Below are positions 25,285 to 35,707 of a DNA stretch of 64,000 nucleotides, one piece after another; the first letter of the stretch is position 1; each line of letters starts with the position of its first letter. This DNA is from Oxytricha trifallax. Its lineage: Eukaryota; Ciliophora; Spirotrichea; Sporadotrichida; Oxytrichidae. The stretch is taken from positions 62,001 through 126,000 of the forward strand of contig ARYC01000582.1 in assembly GCA_000711775.1 (NCBI GenBank). The letters run 5' to 3'. The translations under genes and the position numbers were made by a program. Under the pieces are notes generated by a model. The model worked only from the letters and a program-made list of their open reading frames with translations, was not told the origin of the DNA and did not search any database.

Positions 25285-25980
25285 CAAAACCCCTTAATGA
25301 GTATTATAAGTGCTTTGATTTGTAGGGTATAGTAGAGATATTAGGCCAATTTGCAAAATGAGAAATAGAAATTAGCAAAATTTAGGGTCTATTTATGATG
25401 AGAAATATTTAGATTTATTGCTAAAGCGTAGGTATGGTACAAGTATTAATATAGACTAAGCCAAACCTGTACTAAATTATGCAGCTATAGCAAAGCTTCT
25501 ATGCAATAGTGCCTCAACTATTAGGTATCATCGCTTGCTAGCTGTTTAGCATTATAATTCAGGTTCTAGAATGCATCCTGCAAGAAAATAAAAGTTTTCT
25601 CAGGCTCATATTGACTTCCTCTGCGACTAGAAGACTTTAAAGTATTGGGCAAATTAGACAAGCGATCTATGATGTTTCATCGCAAATTTCCTGATATGCG
25701 TAACTCTCCTTAAACGATAGCAAATATTTATAATCGAAATGATATTACTTTCAAGAATATTAAAAGAGTGAAAAGAGTAATTGATTTTTTACAAAGCTTT
25801 TTTATAATAATAATTTAAACTATATATATTTAAATGCGGAGAGCTATAGATAATAACATCAAGTTCATACATGCAGATGTAACTGCGTTTACCTTCATCA
25901 CCTAGAGATACGCCATGCTACAAGAAGTATAATATCATCGAACTAAATGACTAAAAAGTGAAGGTTGAGATCAAGCATAT
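25285..25980 (+). mobile_element. TBE-B left end, diverged and truncated
   Basis: Begins CCAAAACCCCTTAATGAG after ACT (25282-25284), with the TBE subterminal motif ATAAGTGCTTTGATTTGTAG. TBE similarity stops at about 25980 inside the transposase gene. It lies 30 bp upstream of the start codon of membrane protein gene 1. Confidence 0.8.
25434..25980 (+). pseudogene. TBE-B 42-kDa transposase, N-terminal fragment
   Basis: ATG at 25434 aligns with the start of copies C, D and E. The frame is broken by TGA and indels, and the gene stops after the first-Asp region (KFIHADVTAFTF near 25860-25895, D in place). The rest of the enzyme is missing. It is more diverged from A, C, D and E than they are from each other, so it may be an older subfamily. 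Confidence 0.7.
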
Positions 25981-26349
25981 TTTGCTGGTATTATTATCAA
26001 AATAGATTTAAAATGGAAATTGTTATAATATAAATAAAAATAAAATTAAATATGGAATTTTAATATTTATTGATTTTTATATTAGTGTTTTAACTGCTAT
26101 TGATTTGAATTTTATATATTTTAACAACCAATAATTTACCTCATCGATAGATCAAAATAAATTTATCATAACTTAATTTTAGACCCTTTTAATTTAACTT
26201 TTAATTTTTTAACTCCTGATAAATTAATATCTCTCTGTACATATTAGCTAGCAAAATAGTTTAAAAGGGAAAGATGAAGAGAATTATTTAACGACTATAT
26301 TTCATTCTTATAAAGTCCACAAACTATTTCCCCCCCCCCCCCATCGATA
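25981..26349. repeat. AT-rich stretch ending in a 13-C run
   Basis: No gene recognised. A homopolymer of 13 C lies at 26330-26342, striking in DNA this AT-rich. Confidence 0.7.
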
Positions 26350-26860
26350 TAAATCGATTTTAAGTATTTTTCTTCTTCAAACTTCTCCCTAACTTATTTT
26401 TCCAAATAAATTACTTGAGGAGTCGGTCTAAATAGATATTTTGTGTATTTAATCAAGATCTAAATTTTATATTCTTTGTGTATTTCTTCAGGAAATTCAT
26501 GTTCATTTTTCTCCTCAAAATACACTTTTTTGCATGAAATATTTTTGAGTTTCACTAAAATCGATATATCTCTTTGAGTGATTTTTTTAATGAATTAAGA
26601 GTAGGATGGAACACATATTTCATGTTTTGATCTACATAATTCTTCTAGAGTCAAGTCGTGAAAATTCGCTGCCTGAGATAATTTCATTTATTTTCAGGTA
26701 CTCAACCAAATTTTGATATTTGTTACATTGTAAAAAACATCACCTCTAGGTAATATGGACACAAATTCCGGACATAATTCCAAAGGCACAGTTCAGATCT
26801 TATCACTTATCGAATACTCTGAACGTAAATATACTCCCTTTTTCATCACAATACAGCTTT
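26350..26860 (-). CDS. Unrecognised coding-like segments
   Basis: The minus strand has several protein-like stretches: LELCPEFVSILPRGDVFYNV near 26740, and VYFEEKNEHEFPEEIHKEYK, then IKYTKYLFRPTPQVIYLEKQ at 26350-26540. They lie in different frames with TGA between, as expected for gene segments split by short IESs, or for a decayed gene. No family recognised. Confidence 0.3.
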
Positions 26861-27031
26861 TTAATTATGAGGGGATCCGAAAAAAAGGATTTAATGGTTT
26901 TCTTTCTTGAAGAGATATTGAAAAATTTAGAATTATGTTGTGATAGTTAATTCTAGAAGCTAATAGAGTAAAATAATCGAATTTGGAATAAGAGATTAAT
27001 TAATATCAAAATAGAAATTTAATAATTAAAT

Positions 27032-27336
27032 ATGGGGATCTTAGAGAGGGATAAAAGATTCCTTCGTGTCTTCATCGACGCAAATTATATTGGAGATCTA
27101 CTTCTAGAGCCTTCAATCAATTATATTGTTCGCTGTCTGGGTCGATAATCAGTGCCCTGCTGAAGGTGCGGAGTGTGGGTGCCCTTGTTGGTGATGCCGA
27201 GTGGGTGGATATGCTTGTGACTGCATCACGAGTTGATCAAAAGCAGCTGGTCACGCTCAAAAGATACCACTTCGGGAACTAACTTTCCTGGGATTCAATC
27301 AACCCGTTTCCTGCAGTCACTCTGCTAAATTTTTGA
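27032..27336 (+). pseudogene. Small ORF1 of the GC-rich element
   Basis: ATG 27032 opens MGILERDKRFLRVFIDANYI, then after one frame change VGALVGDAEWVDMLVTASRV and YHFGNQLSWDSINPF, ending at TGA 27334. About 100 aa, no recognised domain. It lies just inside the left inverted repeat. Confidence 0.4.
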
Positions 27337-27742
27337 GCGGCAGCTTAATCTGAGATTATGGTGGGAATCTGGACTTGGGGAGAGTGGAGTTATTATACTG
27401 TATTACCTCTCGCAACTCTTACATAAGTGAGAAATACCATATATAGGAGGGGCCAAGTTTGGATATGTCAGGGTGAGGCCAAAACTAGGGTGGGGACCCA
27501 TCATGAGAAATTGTTGATTCTAATTGATTAATGACTTTGCTCTCAACCCTCTCGCACTTTGGTCATGTCGCTAACGGGTTCTGCTGGGGCTCTTCGCTTA
27601 TCGTTAGATTGTTAGGGGTGTAAATGCAGTGAGTCCATATTCCGAACGTCAGATTACTACATCAAGGACGCGAATATTTAAGCCATCGGGTTAAGCGAGA
27701 GTTATTATAGCTCACTCCGGCAATCCATTAAATTCCCTAACA

Positions 27743-29333
27743 ATGAGTAAAAGAAATTCTCAGCTAATAGCCAACCCGAACGCATCGCCCCTCAGTAACA
27801 ACGATGAAGGACCATCGAAGCTCTCATCGTAGACATCCCAACTTAAGGCCAGCAGTGATTCAAAGTTGTAATTAGGTAGCGGATAGACTCTAGTTCAAGA
27901 TCCTCGTCTTCAGCAGCACCACTCAAATCCCCAAGTGATAACGATAAGGCCGAAGATTCTGTGTGAAATAGGGATCTGCAAGAATCCTTAAAAGGTTAGC
28001 AATCACGCTCAAGTTCATCCTCTAGCTCCAGCGAGATATTGAGCAGTAGCTCTGGGCCAAGCCAATATTCAAATCCACGCAAGCGATCACGACCATAATC
28101 AAATCAGCGGATAGTACCCAAGGAAAGGATTAATCGAAGAGGCTGCTAGAGCACTAAGAGTAAAGAAGATGATGACTCAGGCGATAAAACGTACCGTAGT
28201 AGGACCCACTTAAGGGGCTTGCCTGCAAAAACCAAAGGCATGACTCGCTCATGCACAATCTCGCTCAAGTAGAAGTTCTCAGTGCTAGGACACAAGCAGC
28301 TGTTCGATGAGGTCAAAAATAAACCATCGAGTTCAAGATATAGTATGACGGCTCAGACCGCATCGTTCTCGCAAAGCATTGTTCTAATGACCAGTTAGCG
28401 CTAATACATGATTACATGAAAATGCACGATATCAAGATCAGCTAACCCGCAATCGTAAAGGCCAAGCACAACTGCGCAGGAGCCCTTATTCCCATTCGTA
28501 CTCTATCATTAAGTCTCCCGCTGGTTGACTAATAGAACAACATTGGTAAAGGATGGTACTACTCTAAAAGGTACTAACGCGAATTGTTCAACCCTTCGAA
28601 TGTGAATTTTAACAGTAAGTGGTTTGAGGGAGCTCGGCCTCAGGAGTACATGAACTGCGTAGTACATGCGATAAACTATGCTGTTGGGTATCGCTGCTTT
28701 ACGTCAAGAGATCAAATCATTCGGCTAATGCGTAGAAGAATGCACTTATCGATCTAACAAGCTTTCATTTTCAAGGAATGCAACGGATTGTCTCTCAAAC
28801 AGCTCAAATATGTTATCGGGGACGAAGATCACTTATATTCCCCCGAACTGCTTTTCGAGTGGCAGTACCAGCAGAAAGACCCATACTGTGCCAATTTGCT
28901 CGAGATAATCGGAAATTCAGCCAATGCCACATTCATCATGATCTACAGGGATCAACCAGTTGGGGTGACCATCAGCCATGCCGTAACCGTGAAGAAATGT
29001 TCGAACGGAGTCGTCCTCTTCGATAGTGCTCGCTCAGCTGTTCTCTACTCTGGTGTTGAGTAATGTGCTTCTAAATGGGATATCAATCAATTCGTAAGGA
29101 GCATATAAGCAATTCAGTTGTGGATCCTACAGCCTAACACCTACAGCCCTGATGATAGGGTGAAGTAAATAGCAATTCTGCGCAGTATAATGACAGGGGA
29201 GAAGATGCCCTAAGCGCCTAGGACTGTAGACACCAATCGCAATAAGAAGTCCAAGGCGAAGCATATGACCCTAAGGAAAAAGCGCAGAGCCACTTTAAGC
29301 TCGATCGTGCCTAAGGATTAAGAATCCGCTTGA
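27743..29333 (+). pseudogene. ORF2 of the GC-rich element: Ser-rich region plus papain-like Cys/His/Asp domain
   Basis: ATG 27743 (MSKRNSQLIANPNASPLSNN). The first half is a low-complexity Ser/Arg-rich region (to about 28330). The second half, open from about 28382 to TGA 29331, holds YMNCVVHAINYAVGY (Cys followed by His-Ala, about 28650), then GVTISHAVTV (His, about 28965) and VVLFDSARS (Asp, about 29015). This C...H...D order and the hydrophobic context fit papain-fold cysteine peptidases such as Josephin/C39-like folds. The C-terminus is basic (KKRRATLSS). At least two frame changes separate the halves, so this copy is probably dead. The peptidase call is inference from motif order, not a family match. 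Confidence 0.5.
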
Positions 29334-30032
29334 GCATCTATCAAACATTAATTCCCATAAAATCTTTTTAGTCTTATCTTTGTCTTGAGCGGTTATAACC
29401 CACCGTATTCTTTAACAGTAGTAAGAGCAAATGAAGAGCTTTCGATTGAGCCTAATTTGGCCTCTACTTGTTGGCTAGATCCTGAGATAAATTGCAATCA
29501 AGTTAAAGTGGAATTCACTATTAAATTACGAGCGATGAGTGTCGAATCGAGTAAAGTCTCACTTGACCAGCTCTAGCAATTCATCAATTCTAAGAAAGAG
29601 TTGTATGAGTCAACTGTCAGAAATGGATACTTCCTTCCTAACCCCAAGTCGACAATCGTGACTGAAGATTACCTACTTCGCGTGATTAGGGGCGAGCTCT
29701 GGTGCCCATTATATAAAGACATCCGTCTCCTGCCTTGCCCGAGACCCTCAGCTAAGAAGATTCTCCTAGAGAAAGTGCTGGACGCTACAGAGAAAATGCA
29801 CAAAGAGTCAGGGGTCAGCGTGTAATATCAGCCTGATAAGGCCTGGCTGGTAAGCTTACTATCCACATTCTCCGCACGTGATGAGATATTCGACAAGGGT
29901 TATCTCCCTCCTCCTAAGCCAAATACGCTCAAGGCACTCAAATCAATCCAGCTTCCAGGCGGTTTCTTAAAGAGTCTCCCAGTCTTAAAGAGGAAGCATC
30001 GCAAATCGTGTCTAGCATTGGCGCGTGAATGA
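29334..30032 (+). CDS. ORF3 of the GC-rich element: 22-kDa-type transposon protein
   Basis: Open from after the TGA at 29331 to TGA 30030. The fragment LQQFINSKKELYESTVRNGY continues FLPNPKST and later VQYQPDKAWLVSLLSTF. This lines up with the 22-kDa protein of the 62.5-kb element (EGYFLPNDD..., PDRKYFYGVLGTL) and of TBEs (VVGLFLP..., LPERNYFFGILATI) in the same order and spacing. No ATG precedes the conserved part, so the start is lost or lies before a small indel. Reading continues open for about 100 codons past the TGA. It converges on the transposase gene, as in TBEs. Confidence 0.6.
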
Positions 30033-30240
30033 AAGATTGAAGCGAAAGTTCACAGGCTGTCTGCTCAGCAAGAGAAACTGAATCTTACTCTGACTCTCCT
30101 CGGCCGCTCAGGAGAAGAAAAGAGCCCCCTGCGTATATTCTATTAGCTTCCTTAATCTCTCGTTTAATATAGACTAGTAAAGCGCAAAAAAGTCTAATCA
30201 TCCCCATCATTATACAACCCCCTCGAAGATGCAATTTTGA

Positions 30241-31448
30241 TCAAATCATCTCCCCATGCAAGAAGGCGTTTAAAAGCGCTTAAGCGTTTGATTTGCTTAT
30301 GCTGCAAACAACAGATTTCTCGAAGCCATCAAGTATTTCGCGAATGCTGCTAACCACCTGGTTGTCATTTGGTTTAGGGACGCCAAAGTGAATGACTTTA
30401 ACCCTCCATCTATGTTTTAGCAAGACCCAGAGCCGTTCATTAGAATTCATGGTGCAGCTATAGGGAGGCAAGAAGAATGCGCGGAAGCGCTGATCAAAGA
30501 TTTCCGCAGCTGTCTTACTGTGGTGAACTGGCAAATTATCCATCACGCAAACCCCTTCGCCTTCCGGGTCTCGAGGAAGCTCTTGAAGCTTGGACCTTTA
30601 AGGCTCTCACATAAGACTTCATAGTGTACCAAACCCTGTCGATCACTAATGGCAGCCACTATCGAGAACGAATGGCCACGGAACTGGTATCTGGAGCTCG
30701 AACCCCCGCTTGCACCATACCCTCGACGTAGTCTGCCAGCGGTGGATGGTTGTCTCGTCAATATACAGGACCTACTGGTCTTCCTTAAGCATTTCTGCAA
30801 GCTCCTTGGCTTTCTCTCTCTATGTCTCATCGAAGCCTTCTTTCCGCTTTGCGGCAGCGCAGTACGAGTAGCTGGGCTTGGAGTACGAAATGCTATTCTA
30901 CTTTTAATATCTCGCTAGAATAGTCGCAGTAAATGAATCAATGCGATATTTCAGTCTGAAGCTCTCCGCTCTTGCGACCAACGATTGCCCAGCCAACCTC
31001 TGCAGTGATTTCAGCGAGCAAATGTGATCGACCTGCTCTTGAGTTAGAATCTTTTTGCGGTTTTGGCACGAGATGGACCTCCTCCGCATAACTCAGAAGC
31101 CGTTCAACCTCCAGCGTCGTACGATCATCGATATTGTCATTACGCGCACTCCTAGACGCAATGCAATTGTTTGATAGCAGAGCTTGACGCATTCGTCATT
31201 TTCCAGCGATCCGAAGCGCAATAAGATAATGACTCTTTGCAAATCCTCGGTTGTATCTCGCCTACGAACAAACTTGCAAATCGATTTCTGCTTGGGTAAC
31301 CGCCATAAGGCTTACGCTGATCTTCGTGCCTGCAGAAACTGCTCTAGGTGAGAATTGTAGCGTCTCCTCTTCGGATTTTTAGGAGTGAAGTCTAGCGATC
31401 CGAGGATAACAGATCTCTCTTTCGCTTTTTACTTGAAACCCCTTCCAT
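30241..31448 (-). pseudogene. Transposase of the GC-rich element (IS630/Tc1 superfamily)
   Basis: ATG at 31448 (MEGVSSKKRKRD). An N-terminal helix-turn-helix region contains LGVRVMTISMIVRRWRLNG (near 31120-31180). Catalytic motifs: VLYIDETTIHRWQ (first D), CVMDNLPVHHSKT (second D) and LPPYSCTMNSNERLWVLLKH (E), with about 33 residues between the second D and E. TGA at 30241-30243. Several frame changes (for example between the FLE and VCVMDN stretches near 30560) show this copy is broken, although all catalytic residues are still readable. Confidence 0.8.
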
Positions 31449-31525
31449 TTAATAATTGATTTTACATTAATATGAATTTATTTTATCTTACATATTCACT
31501 CCAAATTCGATTATTTTACTCTCTA

Positions 31526-31894
31526 AGAAAAAGTTCCTCTCTGGTAATTAATTAGAGAGTTGTTTCTTGGTATGAAGGTAAACAACCACTTCCTCGTCTT
31601 TCATAGCATCCTCATAAAGATTAGTAACTGAATTCTCAGGGTAGTTGGCAATTTCATTAGTTTAATCTCTTTATTTTTAAACGCTTTCTTCTCCTCACAA
31701 AGTATTGCTTTCAAGAATGAAATTTTGGTACATTCCATCGTTGGAAGGAATAACCGAACTGTATAATATGTTAATGTTCATAAAGTTATCTTACTATGCA
31801 AAGTTAGATATCGATAGATATCTTCTTTACTTCTGAATCTTGAGATCATTTCTTGTGCCTCAACTTTTTTCATTTGATCATTGAGTGATTCCAT
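31526..31894 (-). pseudogene. TBE-B 22-kDa gene, N-terminal part
   Basis: ATG at 31894 (MESLNDQMKKVEAQEMISRF, then RSKEDIYRYL). In-frame TGA and indels follow, and the gene is cut at 31526 by the GC-rich element after LPDREL-like sequence. Diverged from the A, C and D copies. Confidence 0.65.
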
Positions 31895-32453
31895 CTTTAT
31901 TCCTCTTCCTATTAATGGATTTCATATTTATAGACTTCTGGATCCTATTGTTTAAAAACTTACTATTAAAAATGGGTATCTTATAAGAGGTGAACCCTGC
32001 AAAGATACGTGGAGAAAGTTTGCAGAAGCTCCAACAAACTGCTAAGATGCAACTCCATTTTTATCAATTTAGTTCCATTAAATTAGTACTAAATTTGTTT
32101 AAATTTAATTAGTACTGGTACTAATTTGGTTTAATTTTAATTGGTACCAATTTAATAGTACAAAACTTATTTAGCACATAGTTTTAATCTTATGAGGTTT
32201 TAATGGAAAAGTTCCAAAATTATTCTAAACCTAATTGATACCAGTACTAACCTGAATATTATATAAGTTGGTATCAATATTAAAAATATTAAGCATGAAA
32301 TTAGAAGATATTTAGTGATAAACTTACCATAATTATGATGTCTAATACTTTAAAATCAACCATTATTGTTGCAGGGTAAACTCCTGCTCATCTTTACTTT
32401 AGCTAGGGAAGTTATTACTCATTAATAATAGTAATTTTAATTTGAATTTAAGC

Positions 32454-34310
32454 ATGGCGCCTAACTTAAATCGTATGGCAGGTTCTCTATAAACACGTTA
32501 ATCTTTGCTCAACTTTGGCTCCTCCAAAAACCAGAAGTAATTTTATCGAAAAGGAGGTTGAGCTGATAGCTTTTGAATTTGAAGCTGAGGTCTTTAAATT
32601 TAAGTTTAATAGAAGAAGTAGAGTACAGATATGGAAGTTTAAACATAAGTTAAATTGATAGGGGAAGTTAAGGAACAGCAACATATAGAAAAAATTAAAA
32701 AATTTTAATGTGAAGACTGCTAAAATTTCTACTCAACTGAGTCTAGTTTGAAGAGGCATATAAAAGAGGTACACTCTGGGAGCTTATATCTACTTTAAGC
32801 ATGATAATTTAGATGGTAGATATTATTGCACAACATGCATGAAATCTTATACTAACTCAGCCAAAGTAAAGAGGCATATGCAAAAGCATCATTTAAGCAA
32901 ATTTCTGATTAAAAATTAGGAAACTTAAAAGCTTATACCTACTAAAAGAAAAAATAACTCTCTTGAGTCATAAAAAGAACAGTAGGAGAGAAAGAAGCGA
33001 TATAAGTCAATGACCAAATCAGCTAAATGGTATGTATTAAGCATGCGAAAAAGAGAGCAATGTATATAGCTTCATTAAATGTAGTTGAAATTAACAGCTG
33101 TATCGAGAACAATTTGAATATTGACATACCAAACAATGCAAAACTCATAGTTGTTGATAAATTCACTTACAAGATTTATCAATTCAAGTATCTCATTAAG
33201 AACGAGCAATATTAAAATGAGTTTGCAAATGAATACATAGAACTGAGAGAATCTTAGAAAAAATGATGCAAGAACTTTGCTAAGATAGACGTTGTTAAGC
33301 TTGATCATGCTTTTATTGTTTTAAGACTAAAGAAGTTTGTAATGACTTGAAGAGAGTATCTCTACCATAATAGATATCCTGATGATTTGAATGAGATACT
33401 CACAGAAATGACTAAGGGTGTAAAAGAACTCCAATTTTTAAGATATGTTCATAGAGATTTGAAGCCAGAAAATGACATGCTAAATCTATCCCCTTTAGAA
33501 GTAGTAGTCATAGATTTCAACAGAGCAATAAGACAAGAGATAGTGACCTTAGCTAAGGTTTTAGGCACTCCAGAATATTTCCCAATAAGAGAATAATGGA
33601 CATATGGCTCTTTATAATGAGATGTTTGGGCAGTAGCTGCAATTATCTTAGAGTGCGATTTAGAAAATATTTCATGCTTTGGAACAAACCATGAGAAATA
33701 TTGTAGGAATACATTTGATTTGGGAAAATTAATAAAAATTTATTAATTAATTATTTAAATTCGTGACAGTTAACTTTCTGGAAATCCTGACAATATGGTA
33801 CTTTTTAGGTAGAAAATTTAGTTGGACTTTACTTTACTATTAGCGGTACCCCTCTTTTGCATCCCTGAAGCGAAATAACTCGACTTTAATTATGGCAACA
33901 AAATCAACTAAACAAATCACGAAAAATTAAAGTCGAGTTATTTCGCTTCAGGGATGCAAAAGAGGGGTACCGCTAATAGTAAAGTAAAGTCCAGCTAAAT
34001 TTAAATTTTCTACCTAAAAAGTACCATATTGTCAGGATTTCCAGAAAGTTAACTGCCACGAATTTAAATAATTAATTAATAAATTTTTATTAATTTTCCC
34101 AAATCAAATGTATTCCTACAATAATCAATAAGTTTGGCTGCTAAACATATTAAACAAGTTGAAATATGCAATTAAATTAAGAAGATAGTTGAGATGTGAT
34201 CGTTAAAGCTCCAGCATATCCAATATAATCATTAGATGATATTCTAGAACAACTAGAGTCTGCTAGATTCAAGAGATATCAAAAAGAAAAGCAGATAAAA
34301 TTTGTTTGAA
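32454..34310 (+). pseudogene. TBE-B 57-kDa zinc-finger kinase, MITE-interrupted
   Basis: ATG 32454 (MAPNLNRMA) corresponds to MSANILRK of other copies. Two C2H2 fingers: CEDCQNFYSTESSLKRHIKE and YYCTTCMKSYTNSAKVKRHM. The kinase part has RYVHRDLKPEND, VVVIDFNRA (DFN for DFG) and LGTPEYFPIRE. The MITE at 33701-34121 cuts the C-lobe, and frame breaks are present around it. The fingers and kinase differ strongly from A, C, D and E, so B is a distinct TBE lineage. Confidence 0.75.
33701..34121. mobile_element. Palindromic MITE, copy 1
   Basis: A 421-bp near-perfect palindrome, ends TTGTAGGAATACATTTGATT(TGGG), flanked by TA (33699-33700, 34122-34123). Centre near 33900; a conserved core has CTATTAGCGGTACCCCTC and TTCGCTTCAGGGATGC on both arms. 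No coding capacity. Inserted in the TBE-B kinase gene. Confidence 0.88.
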
Positions 34311-34438
34311 TTAAGTAAACTAATACTTTAACCATTCATTAAATTTATATAAAACCTCAGTTTTCTCTACTTACCTCAACTTTACTCTACAATTCAAAGC
34401 ACTTATAAACCTCATTAAGGGGTTTTGAGGTTTTGATT

Positions 34439-35588
34439 ATTAAAAACATTTTTTTTTAAATTAAAAAATAATTAGATCTTCTAAGTAAGAATTGAAGTTG
34501 AATTAATAAGAGTAATTAAGAATTAATTGAGTTTTTCTATCTTTAATTGAGATACTATTTCTTTTATTTCAAAAAATTTATTTGAAAAAAAATTATTATC
34601 AATAATTGATTTAAAAGTATAGCAAATTAAAGAATTTCAACTCTTTTATACAAAAACATAAGAATAATCCACACATTCATTTAAAGTTTAATTTAATTAA
34701 GAAAGAATTATAGTTTAAATGGCATACTTTGAAATATCTTAATTCTAAATTAACTTTTAGGAATTTAATTTTATTTCTATATTAATTTGCCTTCATTTTC
34801 AGGATCTACAGCTTTTACTTTTCTGTTTGCTTTTATAATAAATTATTTTGAAATTTTATTTAACTGTTTTACAATGCTAACTTAATTTAAGCTGATGTGG
34901 AGTTTAATATTTTTTAATAATTTTAGTAAAATTCTATAAAATTAAAATAAAAAGTTGCAGTCACTAATGATAACTATTTGCAAGTTATTAGAATGGAACA
35001 GATTGGGTTAAACTTTGGTGTACTCCATTTGATTTTTTGTAAATTAATATTATAAAATCTAAATAATTATTTGTCATTTAAACTTTTTGGATATTATTCT
35101 GAAAACAAGTTTAAAGATTATTTTATTATATTTGCTTATCTATCCTGATCTGAATAATAAAAAAATAAAAATAGTATTTAATAATTATTAAAATTTACAA
35201 AAATTGAGAGAGTTTTAGCTTCAAACAATTCATTAAAGCAATTCATGTTATATTTATAGTATAATTATTTAAATATTCATTGTAACAAGTAAAAAACATT
35301 CCATATATTATAAAAGCCAATTGATAATTAAAATGTATAAGATGTTAAAATGTATAAAGATTTAGTCTAATTTAAGTGAGAATAAAAAATAATCAAGATA
35401 TAATTGGAAATTCTAATTATAAAAATTTTCAATTAAAACAAATGTTATGCCACCTTAAATGCAATATTTAGAGTTTAATTTTATTAAAAATAAACATAAG
35501 GATACTCATTCTGAATTTATTAAAATCTTCCTTCAAAATAGGCAAGACCTACTGGAGGACTTTCTTGAAAGATATATATGCAGAGAAT
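34439..35588. other. AT-rich spacer with a TBE relic at 35480-35585
   Basis: Mostly non-coding AT-rich DNA. The last 100 bp (TTTATTAAAATCTTCCTTC..., GACCTACTGGAGGACTTTC) match the region between the 22-kDa and 57-kDa genes of TBE-E near 55835-55900, so TBE-C landed in an older TBE remnant. Confidence 0.6.
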
Positions 35589-35707
35589 CAAAACCCCAAA
35601 ACCCTTTAATGAAGCTTATAAGTGCTTTGAATATTAGGGAATTTGTTAGGGGTTGGGGTTATTTAAAGGTTTTAATGTGAAATTTATAGTAAATGTATTT
35701 AATTTAA

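Larger units (their letters stand above)
26964..31525. mobile_element. GC-rich IS630/Tc1-type element with 22-kDa-like and Cys-peptidase-like genes
   Basis: Inverted ends AGAGTAAAATAATCGAATTT(GGA) at 26965 and 31522, weaker similarity inward for about 75 bp, and a TA at each edge (26964-26965, 31524-31525), the IS630/Tc1 target. The interior 27.1-31.4 kb is close to 45-50 percent GC against about 20-25 percent outside. Gene layout: ORF1 (+), peptidase-like ORF2 (+), 22-kDa-like ORF3 (+), transposase (-). TBE-B right sequence (22-kDa gene) resumes directly at 31526. TAA/TAG are Gln in all its genes, so it is adapted to this host's code despite its composition. Confidence 0.85.
31526..34435 (+). 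mobile_element. TBE-B right part
   Basis: Begins inside a 22-kDa gene next to the GC-rich element and ends GGGGTTTTGAGGTTTTG before ATT (34436-34438). Holds the 22-kDa gene start (-), the intergenic region and a zinc-finger kinase (+) with a MITE inserted. The left flank of the GC-rich element (26860-26963) does not look like the missing TBE middle, so B-left and B-right may not be two halves of one element split by a simple insertion. Confidence 0.8.

Noticed and set aside
28778-29026. Plus-strand open frame overlapping ORF2 of the GC-rich element
   Set aside because: Out of frame with the long Cys/His/Asp-bearing frame that continues on both sides.
30649-30918. Plus-strand open frame of 89 codons
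   Set aside because: Antisense to the DDE transposase, whose catalytic motifs are readable on the minus strand.
26964-31525. Bacterial contamination as the source of the GC-rich block
   Set aside because: Inverted ends with TA target, Gln use of TAA/TAG and a 22-kDa-type gene fit a ciliate transposon, and AT-rich host DNA continues on both sides.
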